This document shows positions 49,990-58,720 of a stretch of 64,000 bases of DNA, in pieces. This stretch comes from Ectopseudomonas composti (GTDB taxonomy: Bacteria; Pseudomonadota; Gammaproteobacteria; Pseudomonadales; Pseudomonadaceae). Positions within the stretch are counted from its first letter, which is position 1, and every line of letters starts with the position of its first letter. Location of the stretch: positions 1 to 64,000 of the forward strand of contig NZ_FOWP01000020.1 in the NCBI RefSeq assembly GCF_900115475.1, read 5' to 3'. The notes beneath the pieces were generated by a model. The model was not told the DNA's origin and ran no database searches. It was given only the letters and a program-made list of their open reading frames with translations. The position numbers and the translations under genes are program-made.

Positions 49990-50011
49990 TTCGTTTCCAG
50001 AGAGACCTGCC

Positions 50012-51301
50012 ATGTCCCGTTCCGAAATTCTCTTCGCCAACGCCCAGAAGCACATCCCCGGTGGCGTCAACTCGCCGGTGCGCGCCTTCCGTAGCGTCGG
50101 CGGCACCCCGCTGTTCTTCAAGCACGCCGAAGGTGCCTATGTGGTGGACGAAGACGACAAGCGCTACGTCGACTACGTCGGTTCCTGGGGCCCGATGATC
50201 CTCGGCCACAGCCACCCGGACGTGCTCGACTCGGTGCGTCGTCAGTTGCAGCACGGCCTGTCCTACGGCGCGCCGACCGCGCTGGAAACCGAAATGGCCG
50301 AGCTGGTGTGCAGCCTGGTGCCGTCGATGGAGATGGTGCGCATGGTCAGCTCCGGCACCGAGGCGACCATGAGCGCCATCCGCCTGGCGCGTGGCTATAC
50401 CGGTCGCGACAGCATCATCAAGTTCGAGGGCTGCTACCACGGTCACTCCGACAGCCTGCTGGTCAAGGCCGGCTCCGGCGCCCTGACCCAAGGCGTACCG
50501 AACTCCGCAGGCGTGCCGGCGGCCTTCGCCAAGCACACCCTGACCCTGCCGTTTAACGACATCGACGCGGTGGCCGAGTGCCTGGCGCAGGTCGGCCAAG
50601 AAGTCGCGTGCATCATCGTCGAGCCAGTGGCCGGCAACATGAACTGCGTACCGCCGGCGCCGGGCTTCCTCGAAGGCCTGCGCGAGCAGTGCGACAAACA
50701 TGGCGTGGTGCTGATCTTCGACGAAGTGATGACCGGTTTCCGCGTCGCCCTCGGCGGCGCCCAGGCGCACTACGGCATCACCCCGGACCTGACCACCTTC
50801 GGCAAGATCATCGGTGGCGGCATGCCGGTAGGCTGCTTCGGCGGCAAGCGCGCAATCATGGAATGCATCGCCCCGCTCGGCCCGGTCTACCAGGCCGGCA
50901 CCCTGTCGGGTAACCCGCTGGCCATGGCCGCCGGCCTGACCACCCTCAAGCTGATCAGCCGTCCGGGCTTCCACTCCGAGCTGAGCGACTACACCTCGCG
51001 CATGCTCGCGGGTCTGCAGGAGCGCGCCGATGCTACCGGCATTCCGTTCGTCACCACACAGGCAGGTGCTATGTTCGGCCTGTACTTCAGCGGTGCCGAC
51101 GATATCGTCACCTTCGCCGACGTGACGGCCAGTGACAGTGCCCGCTTCAACCGTTTCTTCCATCTGATGCTGGACGGCGGTGTGTACCTGGCGCCGAGCG
51201 CCTTCGAAGCCGGCTTCACCTCCATCGCCCATGGCGACAAGGAGCTGGAAATCACCTTCGCGGCCGCCGAGCGCGCCTTCGCCGAGCTGAAAAAAGCCTG
51301 A
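50012..51301 (+). CDS. hemL: Glutamate-1-semialdehyde 2,1-aminomutase
   Basis: This 429-residue PLP enzyme makes 5-aminolevulinate from glutamate 1-semialdehyde, the C5 entry to haem and related tetrapyrroles. The Schiff-base Lys265 lies in TFGKIIGGGMPVG, the Asp of LIFDEVMTGF and the FFYG-type GSYGAPTALETEMAEL loop are present, and GCYHGHSDSLLVKAGSGA is diagnostic. AGAGAGACC serves as ribosome site. Its stop overlaps the next gene's start as TGATG. Confidence 0.97.
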   Translation: MSRSEILFANAQKHIPGGVNSPVRAFRSVGGTPLFFKHAEGAYVVDEDDKRYVDYVGSWGPMILGHSHPDVLDSVRRQLQHGLSYGAPTALETEMAELVCSLVPSMEMVRMVSSGTEATMSAIRLARGYTGRDSIIKFEGCYHGHSDSLLVKAGSGALTQGVPNSAGVPAAFAKHTLTLPFNDIDAVAECLAQVGQEVACIIVEPVAGNMNCVPPAPGFLEGLREQCDKHGVVLIFDEVMTGFRVALGGAQAHYGITPDLTTFGKIIGGGMPVGCFGGKRAIMECIAPLGPVYQAGTLSGNPLAMAAGLTTLKLISRPGFHSELSDYTSRMLAGLQERADATGIPFVTTQAGAMFGLYFSGADDIVTFADVTASDSARFNRFFHLMLDGGVYLAPSAFEAGFTSIAHGDKELEITFAAAERAFAELKKA

Positions 51302-51933
51302 TGCAATACAGCACCGCCTTCAGTGATGCGTTGCTGGCACTGGCTTGCGCTGCCTGTGCCTGGCTGATCGGTCGGGCACGCGGGCGCTACGGTGAGGGCG
51401 ACCAGCCGGCACTGTTCTGCGCCTTGCTCGGCTTTCTGCTGCCTGCCGCAGCTGCCAGCGTCGGCGTGATTCGCTACGGCTTCGACCCCAGCTGGCAGCC
51501 CGCACACCTGTGGCTCTCGCAGGCCAGCAGCTTTCTCGGCCTGCCCCTGCTCGGCGCCGCGGCATTGGCGTTGGGCCGTGGCTGGGCCTGGAGCAGGCCT
51601 AATTGGGGGCGCATCCTGCTCGGGCTGTGCGCGTTCTTCGAGCTGTTCCGCCAGCTTGGCTACCTGGAGGACTACCGCCTGGCGCTGAACCTGGCCACGC
51701 TGGTGCTGATCCTCTATACCGGCGCCGTGCAGTGGCCACGCCGCGCCCCTGCAATCAGTGCAGCCGTGGTAGTGGGCCTGTTCCTGCTGGCCGGCGTGGC
51801 GGTCGGCACCGACGGTGTGATCGGACCACTGCGCCGCATTGACCTGTTCCACGTGCTGCTGACACCAGCGTACCCGCTGCTGGCCTGGCTACTGCTGAGC
51901 CTGCCGGGAAGTGCGAAGAAACAGGCTTTGTAA
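51301..51933 (+). CDS. Multi-pass membrane protein coupled to hemL
   Basis: This 210-residue protein has about six or seven hydrophobic segments (ALLALACAACAWLIGRARG, LFCALLGFLLPAAAASVGVIRYG, LGLPLLGAAALALGRGW, ILLGLCAFFELF, LVLILYTGAVQWP, AAVVVGLFLLAGVAVG, PAYPLLAWLLLSL). It overlaps hemL by one base and so is coupled to it. The same small membrane gene follows hemL in P. aeruginosa. No catalytic motif; a role in the haem or membrane-stress context is only guessed from position. Confidence 0.8.
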   Translation: MQYSTAFSDALLALACAACAWLIGRARGRYGEGDQPALFCALLGFLLPAAAASVGVIRYGFDPSWQPAHLWLSQASSFLGLPLLGAAALALGRGWAWSRPNWGRILLGLCAFFELFRQLGYLEDYRLALNLATLVLILYTGAVQWPRRAPAISAAVVVGLFLLAGVAVGTDGVIGPLRRIDLFHVLLTPAYPLLAWLLLSLPGSAKKQAL

Positions 51934-52028
51934 CAACCGCCCGGTTTATTCCATAATGCGACGGTCGGCACGTTTTGCGCCGACCGGGCACGTCACCCGC
52001 CCTGAATTGCCGAGGTCCCGTTATCCAG

Positions 52029-52577
52029 ATGAACCGCACCGGCCGCACCCTGTCCCTGGGCTGCCTGTTGCTTTTCCTCCCGCTGTTTGCGTTTGCAGGC
52101 GGCAATTCCCTGCTGATCCCCGCTAGCGGCAGCTGCACCCTGAACGCCTCCCCCGAAGAAATGCCCGACGCCCTGGCCAGCTGCCAGGAGATGGCGCGCG
52201 CCGGCAACATGCAGGCGGCCTATGAGCTGGGTGAGTACTACTACGACGGCAAACACACCCCACGTGATCTCAAGCAGGCCCTGACCTGGTTCGAACGCGC
52301 CTCGCTGCAGGGCCACGCCGAAGCGCAACTGCGTCTGGGCACCATGTTCTTCCGTGGTGAAGGCGTACCGGCCAACAACGTGCAGGCCTACATCGTATTG
52401 AAGATGGCATCGGTCAATGGCTCGGACGAAGCCATGGACAGCGCCGACCTGGTATCGGCGCAGATGCGTCGTGATGAACTGGAAATCGCCAGCCAGGTGC
52501 TGGGGCAGATCTTCCGCAGCTACCTGCTGGAGCTACAGACCGCCGAAGGTCGCTCGCCCTTCTCGCCGCTGCCTTAA
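52029..52577 (+). CDS. Secreted Sel1/TPR-repeat protein
   Basis: This 182-residue protein has a signal peptide (TLSLGCLLLFLPLFAFA-GG, about residues 7-23). Two Sel1-like repeats follow: MQAAYELGEYYYDGKHTPRDLKQALTWFERASLQGH and AEAQLRLGTMFFRGEGVPANNVQAYIVLKMASVNGSD. Sel1 repeats bind partner proteins. ATG 52029 is chosen because it places the signal peptide at the N-terminus; the in-frame start at 51975 would prefix 18 residues. It is the conserved neighbour of hemL and miaB genes. Confidence 0.83.
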   Translation: MNRTGRTLSLGCLLLFLPLFAFAGGNSLLIPASGSCTLNASPEEMPDALASCQEMARAGNMQAAYELGEYYYDGKHTPRDLKQALTWFERASLQGHAEAQLRLGTMFFRGEGVPANNVQAYIVLKMASVNGSDEAMDSADLVSAQMRRDELEIASQVLGQIFRSYLLELQTAEGRSPFSPLP

Positions 52578-52624
52578 AGGTAGCGTCAGGCGTATGGAGA
52601 GCCGGGCGGCGATCCGCCTCAGCC

Positions 52625-52688
52625 GTAGGGTGGGCTTCAGCCCACCAAGTAGTTTCTCGATACTGCTGGTGGGCTGAAGCCCACCCTA
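52625..52688. repeat. REP-like inverted repeat, GTAGGGTGGGCTTCAGCCCA family
   Basis: The arm beginning GTAGGGTGGGCTTCAG (52625-52647) faces its inverse at 52667-52688 almost perfectly. It lies between convergent genes and is the only copy of this family seen here. Confidence 0.75.
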
Positions 52689-52705
52689 GCTAGCTATGAT
52701 GTCGC

Positions 52706-53029
52706 TCACTTGTCCGGCATCGGCATGGGGAACGGCATCACGTTGCCGCCGCCCTTGGCTTCGCTGATCTTCGCCGTACCCAGGCGTTCCACTTCGTCGA
52801 TGCGGATGATCGCGTGCATCGGCACGAAGCTGCGCACCACGCCCTCGAACTGCGCCTTGAGCTTCTCCTCGCTGGGGTCGACCACCAATTGGCTGCGCTC
52901 GCCGAAGACGAACTCTTCCACCTCCAGAAAGCCCCACAGATCGCTTTGATAGATCTGCTTGGCATACATCTCGTACACCTGGCCCTGGTTGAGGAAAATC
53001 ACCTTATAGATGGGATCGCGCTTGCTCAT
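52706..53029 (-). CDS. DUF1820 family protein
   Basis: This 107-residue protein opens MSKRDPIYKVIFLNQGQVYEMYAKQIYQSDLWGFLEVEEFVFGERSQLVVDPSEEKLKAQF and ends in a Met/Pro-rich tail (NVMPFPMPMPDK). It matches the conserved gammaproteobacterial DUF1820 family. There is no signal peptide or membrane segment. It lies convergent with the Sel1 gene and divergent from miaB. Function unknown. Confidence 0.87.
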   Translation of the reverse strand: MSKRDPIYKVIFLNQGQVYEMYAKQIYQSDLWGFLEVEEFVFGERSQLVVDPSEEKLKAQFEGVVRSFVPMHAIIRIDEVERLGTAKISEAKGGGNVMPFPMPMPDK

Positions 53030-53083
53030 GAAGACTCGAAATCAGGAAAAACGGGGCGCGCAGGATAGCACAGCGCCGCAAAC

Positions 53084-53142
53084 GTAGACCCGATGCAATC
53101 CGGAGAAGGACGGCGCAAGGCCCCGGATTGCATCCGGGCTAC
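53084..53142. repeat. REP-like inverted repeat, GTAGCCCGGATGCAATCCGG family
   Basis: Left arm 53084-53103 (one mismatch from consensus) and right arm 53123-53142 (CCGGATTGCATCCGGGCTAC). It lies in the promoter-side gap between DUF1820 and miaB. A TATAAT at 53179-53184, 34 bases before the miaB start, could be the -10 of miaB. Confidence 0.75.
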
Positions 53143-53218
53143 GGGAACTGAGCGGTAGCATCCCCCTTGGCACACGCCTATAATGCGCGGTCATTTTTTA
53201 ACCACCTCAGACAGTGCC

Positions 53219-54562
53219 ATGACCAAGAAGCTCTATATCGAAACCCACGGTTGCCAGATGAACGAGTACGACAGCTCGCGCATGGTCGACCTGCTGGGCG
53301 AGCATCAGGCCCTGGAGGTCACGGAAAAACCTGAAGAAGCCGACGTGATCCTGCTCAATACCTGCTCGATCCGTGAGAAGGCGCAGGACAAGGTGTTCTC
53401 CCAGCTCGGCCGCTGGCGCGAGTTGAAGCAGGCCAACCCGGACCTGGTGATCGGCGTCGGCGGTTGCGTGGCCAGCCAGGAAGGCGCTGCCATCCGTGAT
53501 CGCGCGCCCTACGTCGACGTGGTATTCGGCCCGCAGACTCTGCACCGTCTGCCGGAAATGATCGACGCCGCGCGCACCACCAAGACCGCCCAGGTGGACA
53601 TCAGCTTCCCCGAGATCGAAAAATTCGACCGCCTGCCCGAGCCGCGCGTCGACGGCCCCAGCGCCTTCGTCTCGGTGATGGAAGGCTGCAGCAAGTACTG
53701 CACCTTCTGCGTGGTGCCCTACACCCGTGGCGAGGAAGTCAGCCGACCGCTGATCGACGTGCTGATGGAAATCACCTCCCTCACCGAGAAGGGCGTGAAG
53801 GAAATCACCCTGCTCGGGCAGAACGTCAATGGCTACCGCGGCGAAGCACCGGACGGCCATATCGCCGACTTCGCCGAACTGCTGCATGCCGTGGCAGCCC
53901 TCGATGGCGTCGAGCGCATCCGCTATACCACCAGCCACCCGCTGGAGTTTTCCGACGCAATCATCGCCGCCCACGCCGAGATCCCGCAGCTGGTCAAATA
54001 TCTGCACCTGCCGGTGCAGTCTGGCTCCGACCGCATCCTCGCGGCGATGAAGCGCAACCACACTGCGCTGGAGTACAAGTCGCGCATCCGCAAGCTGCGT
54101 GCGGCGGTGCCAGACATTCTGATCAGCTCGGACTTCATCGTCGGCTTCCCCGGCGAGACCGAGAAAGATTTCGAGCAGACCATGAAGCTGATCGAGGACG
54201 TCGGTTTCGACTTCTCCTTCTCCTTCATCTACAGCTCGCGCCCCGGCACGCCGGCCGCCGATCTGGTCGACGACACCCCGGACGAGGTGAAGAAACAGCG
54301 CCTGGCCCTGCTGCAGCATCGCATCAGCCAGAACGGTTTCGAGAACAGCCGGCGCATGGTCAGCACGGTGCAACGCATCCTGGTCAGCGACTATTCGAAG
54401 AAGGACCCGGGCATGCTCCAGGGCCGCACCGAGCAGAACCGCATCGTCAATTTCCGTTGCGACAATCCGCGCTTGATCGGCCAGTTCGTCGAGGTGCACA
54501 TCGACGACGCCCTGCCCCATTCGCTGCGCGGCACCCTGCTGGATGCCGAAACCCTCCACTAA
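53219..54562 (+). CDS. miaB: tRNA-2-methylthio-N6-isopentenyladenosine synthase
   Basis: This 447-residue radical-SAM methylthiotransferase modifies adenosine 37 of tRNAs that read UNN codons. The N-terminal auxiliary-cluster cysteines are Cys12, Cys49 and Cys83; the radical-SAM CxxxCxxC is Cys157, Cys161, Cys164. A C-terminal TRAM domain (about 380-445) is present. ATG 53219 gives MTKKLYIETHGCQMNEYDS, the family start. Conserved Pseudomonas order miaB-phoH-ybeY-corC-lnt follows. Confidence 0.97.
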   Translation: MTKKLYIETHGCQMNEYDSSRMVDLLGEHQALEVTEKPEEADVILLNTCSIREKAQDKVFSQLGRWRELKQANPDLVIGVGGCVASQEGAAIRDRAPYVDVVFGPQTLHRLPEMIDAARTTKTAQVDISFPEIEKFDRLPEPRVDGPSAFVSVMEGCSKYCTFCVVPYTRGEEVSRPLIDVLMEITSLTEKGVKEITLLGQNVNGYRGEAPDGHIADFAELLHAVAALDGVERIRYTTSHPLEFSDAIIAAHAEIPQLVKYLHLPVQSGSDRILAAMKRNHTALEYKSRIRKLRAAVPDILISSDFIVGFPGETEKDFEQTMKLIEDVGFDFSFSFIYSSRPGTPAADLVDDTPDEVKKQRLALLQHRISQNGFENSRRMVSTVQRILVSDYSKKDPGMLQGRTEQNRIVNFRCDNPRLIGQFVEVHIDDALPHSLRGTLLDAETLH

Positions 54563-54604
54563 CGTCGTGGGCGCCCATACTTTGCGTTGTGGGCGCCCGG
54601 CGTT

Positions 54605-55642
54605 ATGCTGCCTTTTCATACCCAGACAAGTGACGATCACACCATCACCTTGAACGCCTCTCTAGAACCTCATCGTTTTACCCTCGAACCTTTCGAGGCC
54701 CGCCGTTTCGCCAACCTCTGCGGCCAGTTCGACGAGCACCTGCGCCTGATCGAAGAGCGCCTCGGCCTGGAAATCCGTAACCGTGGCAACCAGTTCGAAA
54801 TGCTTGGCAGCGTCGACAAGACCCAGGCCGCCGAGCAGCTGCTGCGCAAGCTGTACCGCGAAACCAAAGCCACCGAGCTGTCGCCCGACCTGGTGCACCT
54901 GTATTTGCAGGAATCCGGCGTCGAGGAGCTGGTCAACCCCAGCAACCTGCCGCAGGTGACGTTGCGCACCAAGAAAGGCGTGATCAAGCCGCGCGGCGCC
55001 AACCAGCAGCTCTATGTCAAGGCGATCCTCGACAACGACATCAACTTCGGCATCGGCCCGGCCGGTACCGGCAAGACCTACCTGGCCGTGGCCTGCGCGG
55101 TGGATGCACTGGAGCGCGAGCAGGTGCGGCGCATCCTGCTGGTGCGCCCGGCGGTCGAGGCCGGCGAGAAGCTCGGCTTCCTGCCCGGTGACCTGGCACA
55201 GAAGATCGACCCCTACCTACGCCCGCTGTACGACGCGCTGTACGAGATGCTCGGTTTCGAATACGTGGCCAAGCTGATCGAGAAGCAGGTGATCGAGATC
55301 GCGCCACTGGCCTACATGCGCGGCCGCACCCTTAACAACAGCTTCATCATTCTCGACGAGAGTCAGAACACCACCGTCGAGCAGATGAAGATGTTCCTCA
55401 CCCGTATCGGTTTCGGCTCCACCGCCGTGATCACCGGCGACATCACCCAGGTCGACCTGCCACGCGGCACCAAGAGCGGCCTGGCGCACGTCATCGAAGT
55501 ACTGCGTGACGTACCCGGTATCAGCTTCACCCACTTCAAGCCCAAAGACGTCGTGCGCCACCCGCTGGTGCAGCGCATCGTCGAAGCCTACGAGCGCCAC
55601 GATGCGCGCCTGAACGGCAAGGCCGACGGCCACGATGCTTGA
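54605..55642 (+). CDS. ybeZ: PhoH-like ATPase (YbeZ)
   Basis: This 345-residue protein has an N-terminal RNA-binding-type domain and a PhoH ATPase core with Walker A GPAGTGKT (151-158) and Walker B FIILDESQN, followed by ITGDITQVDLPRGTKSGL. YbeZ acts with the adjacent rRNA-processing endonuclease YbeY. ATG 54605 is preferred over GTG 54587, which lies inside a GGGCGCCC inverted repeat after miaB. It overlaps ybeY by 8 bases. Confidence 0.95.
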   Translation: MLPFHTQTSDDHTITLNASLEPHRFTLEPFEARRFANLCGQFDEHLRLIEERLGLEIRNRGNQFEMLGSVDKTQAAEQLLRKLYRETKATELSPDLVHLYLQESGVEELVNPSNLPQVTLRTKKGVIKPRGANQQLYVKAILDNDINFGIGPAGTGKTYLAVACAVDALEREQVRRILLVRPAVEAGEKLGFLPGDLAQKIDPYLRPLYDALYEMLGFEYVAKLIEKQVIEIAPLAYMRGRTLNNSFIILDESQNTTVEQMKMFLTRIGFGSTAVITGDITQVDLPRGTKSGLAHVIEVLRDVPGISFTHFKPKDVVRHPLVQRIVEAYERHDARLNGKADGHDA

Positions 55643-56114
55643 ACTGGACCTGCAACTGGCCACTGACGGCCAGCACCCGGACGAGGCGCAACTGCGCCGC
55701 TGGTGCGAACTGGCGCTGCGCCAGCGCACGGCCGACTCCGAGCTGACCATCCGCCTGGTCGACGAAGCCGAAGGCCGCGAGCTGAACCACACCTGGCGGC
55801 ACAAGGACTACGCCACCAACGTACTGTCCTTCCCTGCCGAGATTCCCGATGGGATTCTCGACATCCCGCTGCTGGGCGACCTGGTGATCTGCGTGCCGGT
55901 GGTCGAGCGCGAAGCGGCCGAACAAGGCAAGACCCTGGAAGCGCACTGGGCCCACCTGGTGATCCACGGCTGCCTGCACCTGCTGGGCTATGACCATATC
56001 GAGGAAGACGAAGCCCTCGAGATGGAAGAACTGGAACGACAATTGCTCGCCGAACTGGGTCACCCCGACCCTTATGCGGACGACGAATCTCCTATTGATA
56101 AGGACCCCGAGTAA
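55635..56114 (+). CDS. ybeY: rRNA maturation RNase YbeY
   Basis: This 159-residue metalloprotein has the zinc site H-x3-H-x5-H at His111, His115 and His121 (HGCLHLLGYDH), preceded by ATNVLSFP. It processes 16S rRNA 3' ends and takes part in ribosome quality control. It overlaps ybeZ by 8 bases and is followed by corC 6 bases on. The C-terminal tail is acidic. Confidence 0.96.
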   Translation: MLELDLQLATDGQHPDEAQLRRWCELALRQRTADSELTIRLVDEAEGRELNHTWRHKDYATNVLSFPAEIPDGILDIPLLGDLVICVPVVEREAAEQGKTLEAHWAHLVIHGCLHLLGYDHIEEDEALEMEELERQLLAELGHPDPYADDESPIDKDPE

Positions 56115-56120
56115 AACGCC

Positions 56121-56960
56121 ATGAGCGAAGACCGATCGAGCAACGAGCAGAAGTCCTGGTTCAACAAGCTGACCCAGGCTTTTGCTCATGAGCCGAGAAA
56201 CCGCCAGGAACTGCTGGAAGTCCTGCGCGAAGCCCACCAGAACAAGCTGCTCGACAGCGAAGCACTGGCCATCGTCGAAGGCGCCATCCAGGTCGCCGAC
56301 CTGCAGGTACGCGACATCATGGTGCCGCGCTCGCAGATGATCAGCATCAAGGCCAGCCAGACACCCCGCGAATTCCTGCCCGCCATCATCGACGCTGCGC
56401 ACTCGCGCTACCCGGTGGTTGGCGAGAGCCTCGACGACGTCATCGGCATTCTCCTGGCCAAGGACCTGCTGCCGCTGGTGCTGCTGGGCGAACAACCCAA
56501 CTTCAACATCAAGGACCTGCTGCGTCCGGCCACCTTCGTGCCCGAGTCCAAGCGCCTCAACGTGCTGCTGCGCGAGTTCCGCGCCAATCACAACCACATG
56601 GCCGTGGTGATCGACGAGTACGGTGGTGTTGCCGGCCTGGTCACCATCGAGGACGTGCTCGAGCAGATCGTCGGCGACATCGAAGACGAGCACGATGTCG
56701 AGGAAGACGGCTACATCAAGCCGCTGCCCTCCGGCGACTTCCTGATCAAGGCACTGACGCCCATCGACAGCTTCAACGAGACCTTCGACAGCCAGTTCTC
56801 CGACGATGAGTACGACACCGTCGGCGGCCTGGTGATGAATGCCTTCGGCCACCTGCCCAAGCGCAACGAAGTCACCGAAATCGGCGAATTCCGCTTCCGC
56901 GTGCTCAATGCCGACAGCCGCCGTATCCACCTGCTGCGCCTGACACCAGTCAGCCGCTGA
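56121..56960 (+). CDS. corC: CorC/YbeX CBS-domain protein
   Basis: This 279-residue cytoplasmic protein has paired CBS domains (about 68-190: VRDIMVPRSQMISI, RYPVVGESLDDVIGILLAKDLL, HMAVVIDEYGGVAGLVTIEDVLEQIVGDIEDEHD). A C-terminal CorC/HlyC domain (about 200-279) follows, with LPSGDFLIKALTPIDSFNETF. The protein binds ATP or nucleotides and has been linked to magnesium/cobalt efflux and ribosome metabolism. It has no transmembrane segment. It is the last gene of the miaB unit before the inserted elements. Confidence 0.95.
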   Translation: MSEDRSSNEQKSWFNKLTQAFAHEPRNRQELLEVLREAHQNKLLDSEALAIVEGAIQVADLQVRDIMVPRSQMISIKASQTPREFLPAIIDAAHSRYPVVGESLDDVIGILLAKDLLPLVLLGEQPNFNIKDLLRPATFVPESKRLNVLLREFRANHNHMAVVIDEYGGVAGLVTIEDVLEQIVGDIEDEHDVEEDGYIKPLPSGDFLIKALTPIDSFNETFDSQFSDDEYDTVGGLVMNAFGHLPKRNEVTEIGEFRFRVLNADSRRIHLLRLTPVSR

Positions 56961-56967
56961 CAGCGGT

Positions 56968-57010
56968 ATCCGGGGATGGCTAGCGAGCCTCCCCGGATTG
57001 CATCCGAGCC
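56968..57010. repeat. REP-like element fragment between corC and lnt
   Basis: Stem ATCCGGGGA/TCCCCGGAT (56968-56976 with 56990-56998) continues into GGATTGCATCCGAGCC, a right arm of the GTAGCCCGGATG family. It lies 7 bases after the corC stop. Confidence 0.6.
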
Positions 57011-57019
57011 AGGGAAACA

Positions 57020-57116
57020 CTGAAAAAACCGTCATGCCCGCACAGGCGGGCATCCACAACCTGCGAATCACCTGGGCTTCCGCCTTCGCGGGAGTGACGA
57101 TAAAAGGTTTTTTCAG
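57020..57116. mobile_element. MITE-like 97-bp element with terminal inverted repeats
   Basis: Terminal inverted repeats CTGAAAAAACC (57020-57030) and GGTTTTTTCAG (57106-57116) are perfect. They bound the segment GTCATGCCCGCACAGGCGGG...CGCCTTCGCGGGAGTGAC, the widespread RPT/NEMIS-like hairpin family of proteobacteria. There is no coding capacity. It sits between corC and lnt, where related genomes have a short join, and adds a spurious in-frame extension to lnt. Confidence 0.7.
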
Positions 57117-57189
57117 AACATCCCCAGCACTTGCCGCCTGCCACTGCCTACCCCTACCCTTGCGCCACCCCGACTCCAAGGATCTACCC

Positions 57190-58713
57190 ATGCTGCAATG
57201 GATCACTCGTCCGGGCTGGCCCGGCCACCTGCTCGCCTGCGGCGCAGGCGCTCTGACCACCCTGGCGCTCGCCCCTTTCGATCTCTGGCCACTGGCCGTA
57301 CTCTCCATTGCCCTGTTCTATTTCGGCCTGCGCCATTTGCGCCCCGGCCAGGCAGCGCTGCGCGGCTGGAGCTATGGCTTCGGCCTGTTCGCCGCCGGCA
57401 CCAGCTGGGTGTATGTCAGCATCCATGACTACGGCTCAGCCTCACCAGCACTGGCCGGCTTTCTCACCCTGGGTTTCGTCGCCGGCCTGGGCCTGCTCCT
57501 CGCCCTGACAGCCGCGCTCTGGGCGCGCTGGATACGCCGCAACGAAGCGCCATTGGCCGACGCCCTGGCGTTCGCCGCGCTGTGGGTCGCCCAGGAAGTG
57601 TTTCGCAGCTGGTTCCTCACTGGCTTCCCCTGGCTCTACGCCGGTTACAGCCAGCTCGATGGACCGCTGGCCGGCCTGGTGCCGATTGGTGGGGTCTGGC
57701 TGTCGTCCTTCGTCATCGCCTTGTCGGCAGCGCTGATCATCAATCTGGAGCAACTGCGCAAGCACAAGCCGCGCTATGCCTGCGCCCTGCTCCTGCTGCT
57801 GAGCCCCTGGCTCGCAGGCCTGGCACTGAAGGATCACAACTGGACCCATGCCGCAGGTAACAGCCTTACCGTCGCCGCCGTACAGGGCAACGTCGAACAG
57901 AGCATGAAATGGGACCCGGCCCAGCTCAACGCACAGCTGGCGCTGTACCGCGACCTCAGCTTCAGCGCCAAACAGGTCGACATACTGGTCTGGCCGGAAA
58001 CGGCGATCCCGGTGCTCAAGGACATGGCCCAAGGTTATATCGGCGTGATGGATCGCTTCGCCCGTGACCGCAACAGTGCGCTGATCACCGGCGTACCGGT
58101 GCGGCAGTCCAACGAGCGTGGGGAGATTCGCTATTACAATGCGATCACCAGTTTTGGCGAAGGCCAGGGCACCTACCTCAAGCAGAAGCTGGTGCCATTC
58201 GGCGAATACGTGCCCCTGCAGGACCTGCTGCGTGGCTTGATCGCCTTCTTCGACCTGCCCATGTCCGATTTCGCCCGCGGCCCTGCCGACCAGCAGCCGC
58301 TACTGGCCAAGGGACATCGCATCGCGCCGTTCATCTGCTACGAAGTGGTCTATCCGGAATTCGCGGCAGCGCTGGCGGCGGATAGCGACATCCTCCTGAC
58401 CGTGAGCAACGACGCCTGGTTCGGCACCTCCATCGGCCCACTGCAGCACCTGCAGATGGCGCAGATGCGTGCACTGGAGGCCGGGCGCTGGATGATCCGC
58501 GCCACCAACAACGGCATGACCGTGGTGATCGACCCGCAAGGACGCATCCAGTTCGGCTTGCCGCAGTTCGAACGCGGCGTGCTCTACGGCGAAGTCGTGC
58601 CCATGCAAGGGCTCACGCCCTATCTGCAATGGCGCATCTGGCCACTAGCGATTCTCTGCGCCCTGCTGCTGGGCTGGGCGCTGCTGACCAGCCGCATGGC
58701 CAAGACGCTGTAA
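57190..58713 (+). CDS. lnt: Apolipoprotein N-acyltransferase
   Basis: This 507-residue inner-membrane enzyme transfers an acyl chain to the N-terminal Cys of lipoproteins. N-terminal membrane helices (about 10-220) are followed by a carbon-nitrogen hydrolase domain with catalytic Glu270 (WPETAIP), a catalytic lysine in KQKLVPFGE (Lys331 or Lys333) and Cys383 (FICYE), close to the E. coli residues 267, 335 and 387. ATG 57190 fits the family; in-frame starts upstream lie in the inserted element and are rejected. Confidence 0.95.
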   Translation: MLQWITRPGWPGHLLACGAGALTTLALAPFDLWPLAVLSIALFYFGLRHLRPGQAALRGWSYGFGLFAAGTSWVYVSIHDYGSASPALAGFLTLGFVAGLGLLLALTAALWARWIRRNEAPLADALAFAALWVAQEVFRSWFLTGFPWLYAGYSQLDGPLAGLVPIGGVWLSSFVIALSAALIINLEQLRKHKPRYACALLLLLSPWLAGLALKDHNWTHAAGNSLTVAAVQGNVEQSMKWDPAQLNAQLALYRDLSFSAKQVDILVWPETAIPVLKDMAQGYIGVMDRFARDRNSALITGVPVRQSNERGEIRYYNAITSFGEGQGTYLKQKLVPFGEYVPLQDLLRGLIAFFDLPMSDFARGPADQQPLLAKGHRIAPFICYEVVYPEFAAALAADSDILLTVSNDAWFGTSIGPLQHLQMAQMRALEAGRWMIRATNNGMTVVIDPQGRIQFGLPQFERGVLYGEVVPMQGLTPYLQWRIWPLAILCALLLGWALLTSRMAKTL

Positions 58714-58720
58714 AACCGAT

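Noticed and set aside
53166..53186. Sigma-54 promoter before miaB (TTGGCAC...GC)
   Set aside because: The GG and GC dinucleotides are 14 bases apart rather than the 10 the consensus needs. A TATAAT at 53179 is the better reading.
55536..57308. 590-codon leftward open frame opposite ybeY/corC
   Set aside because: It lies across several genes on the other strand and through the MITE-like element. It has no family signal.
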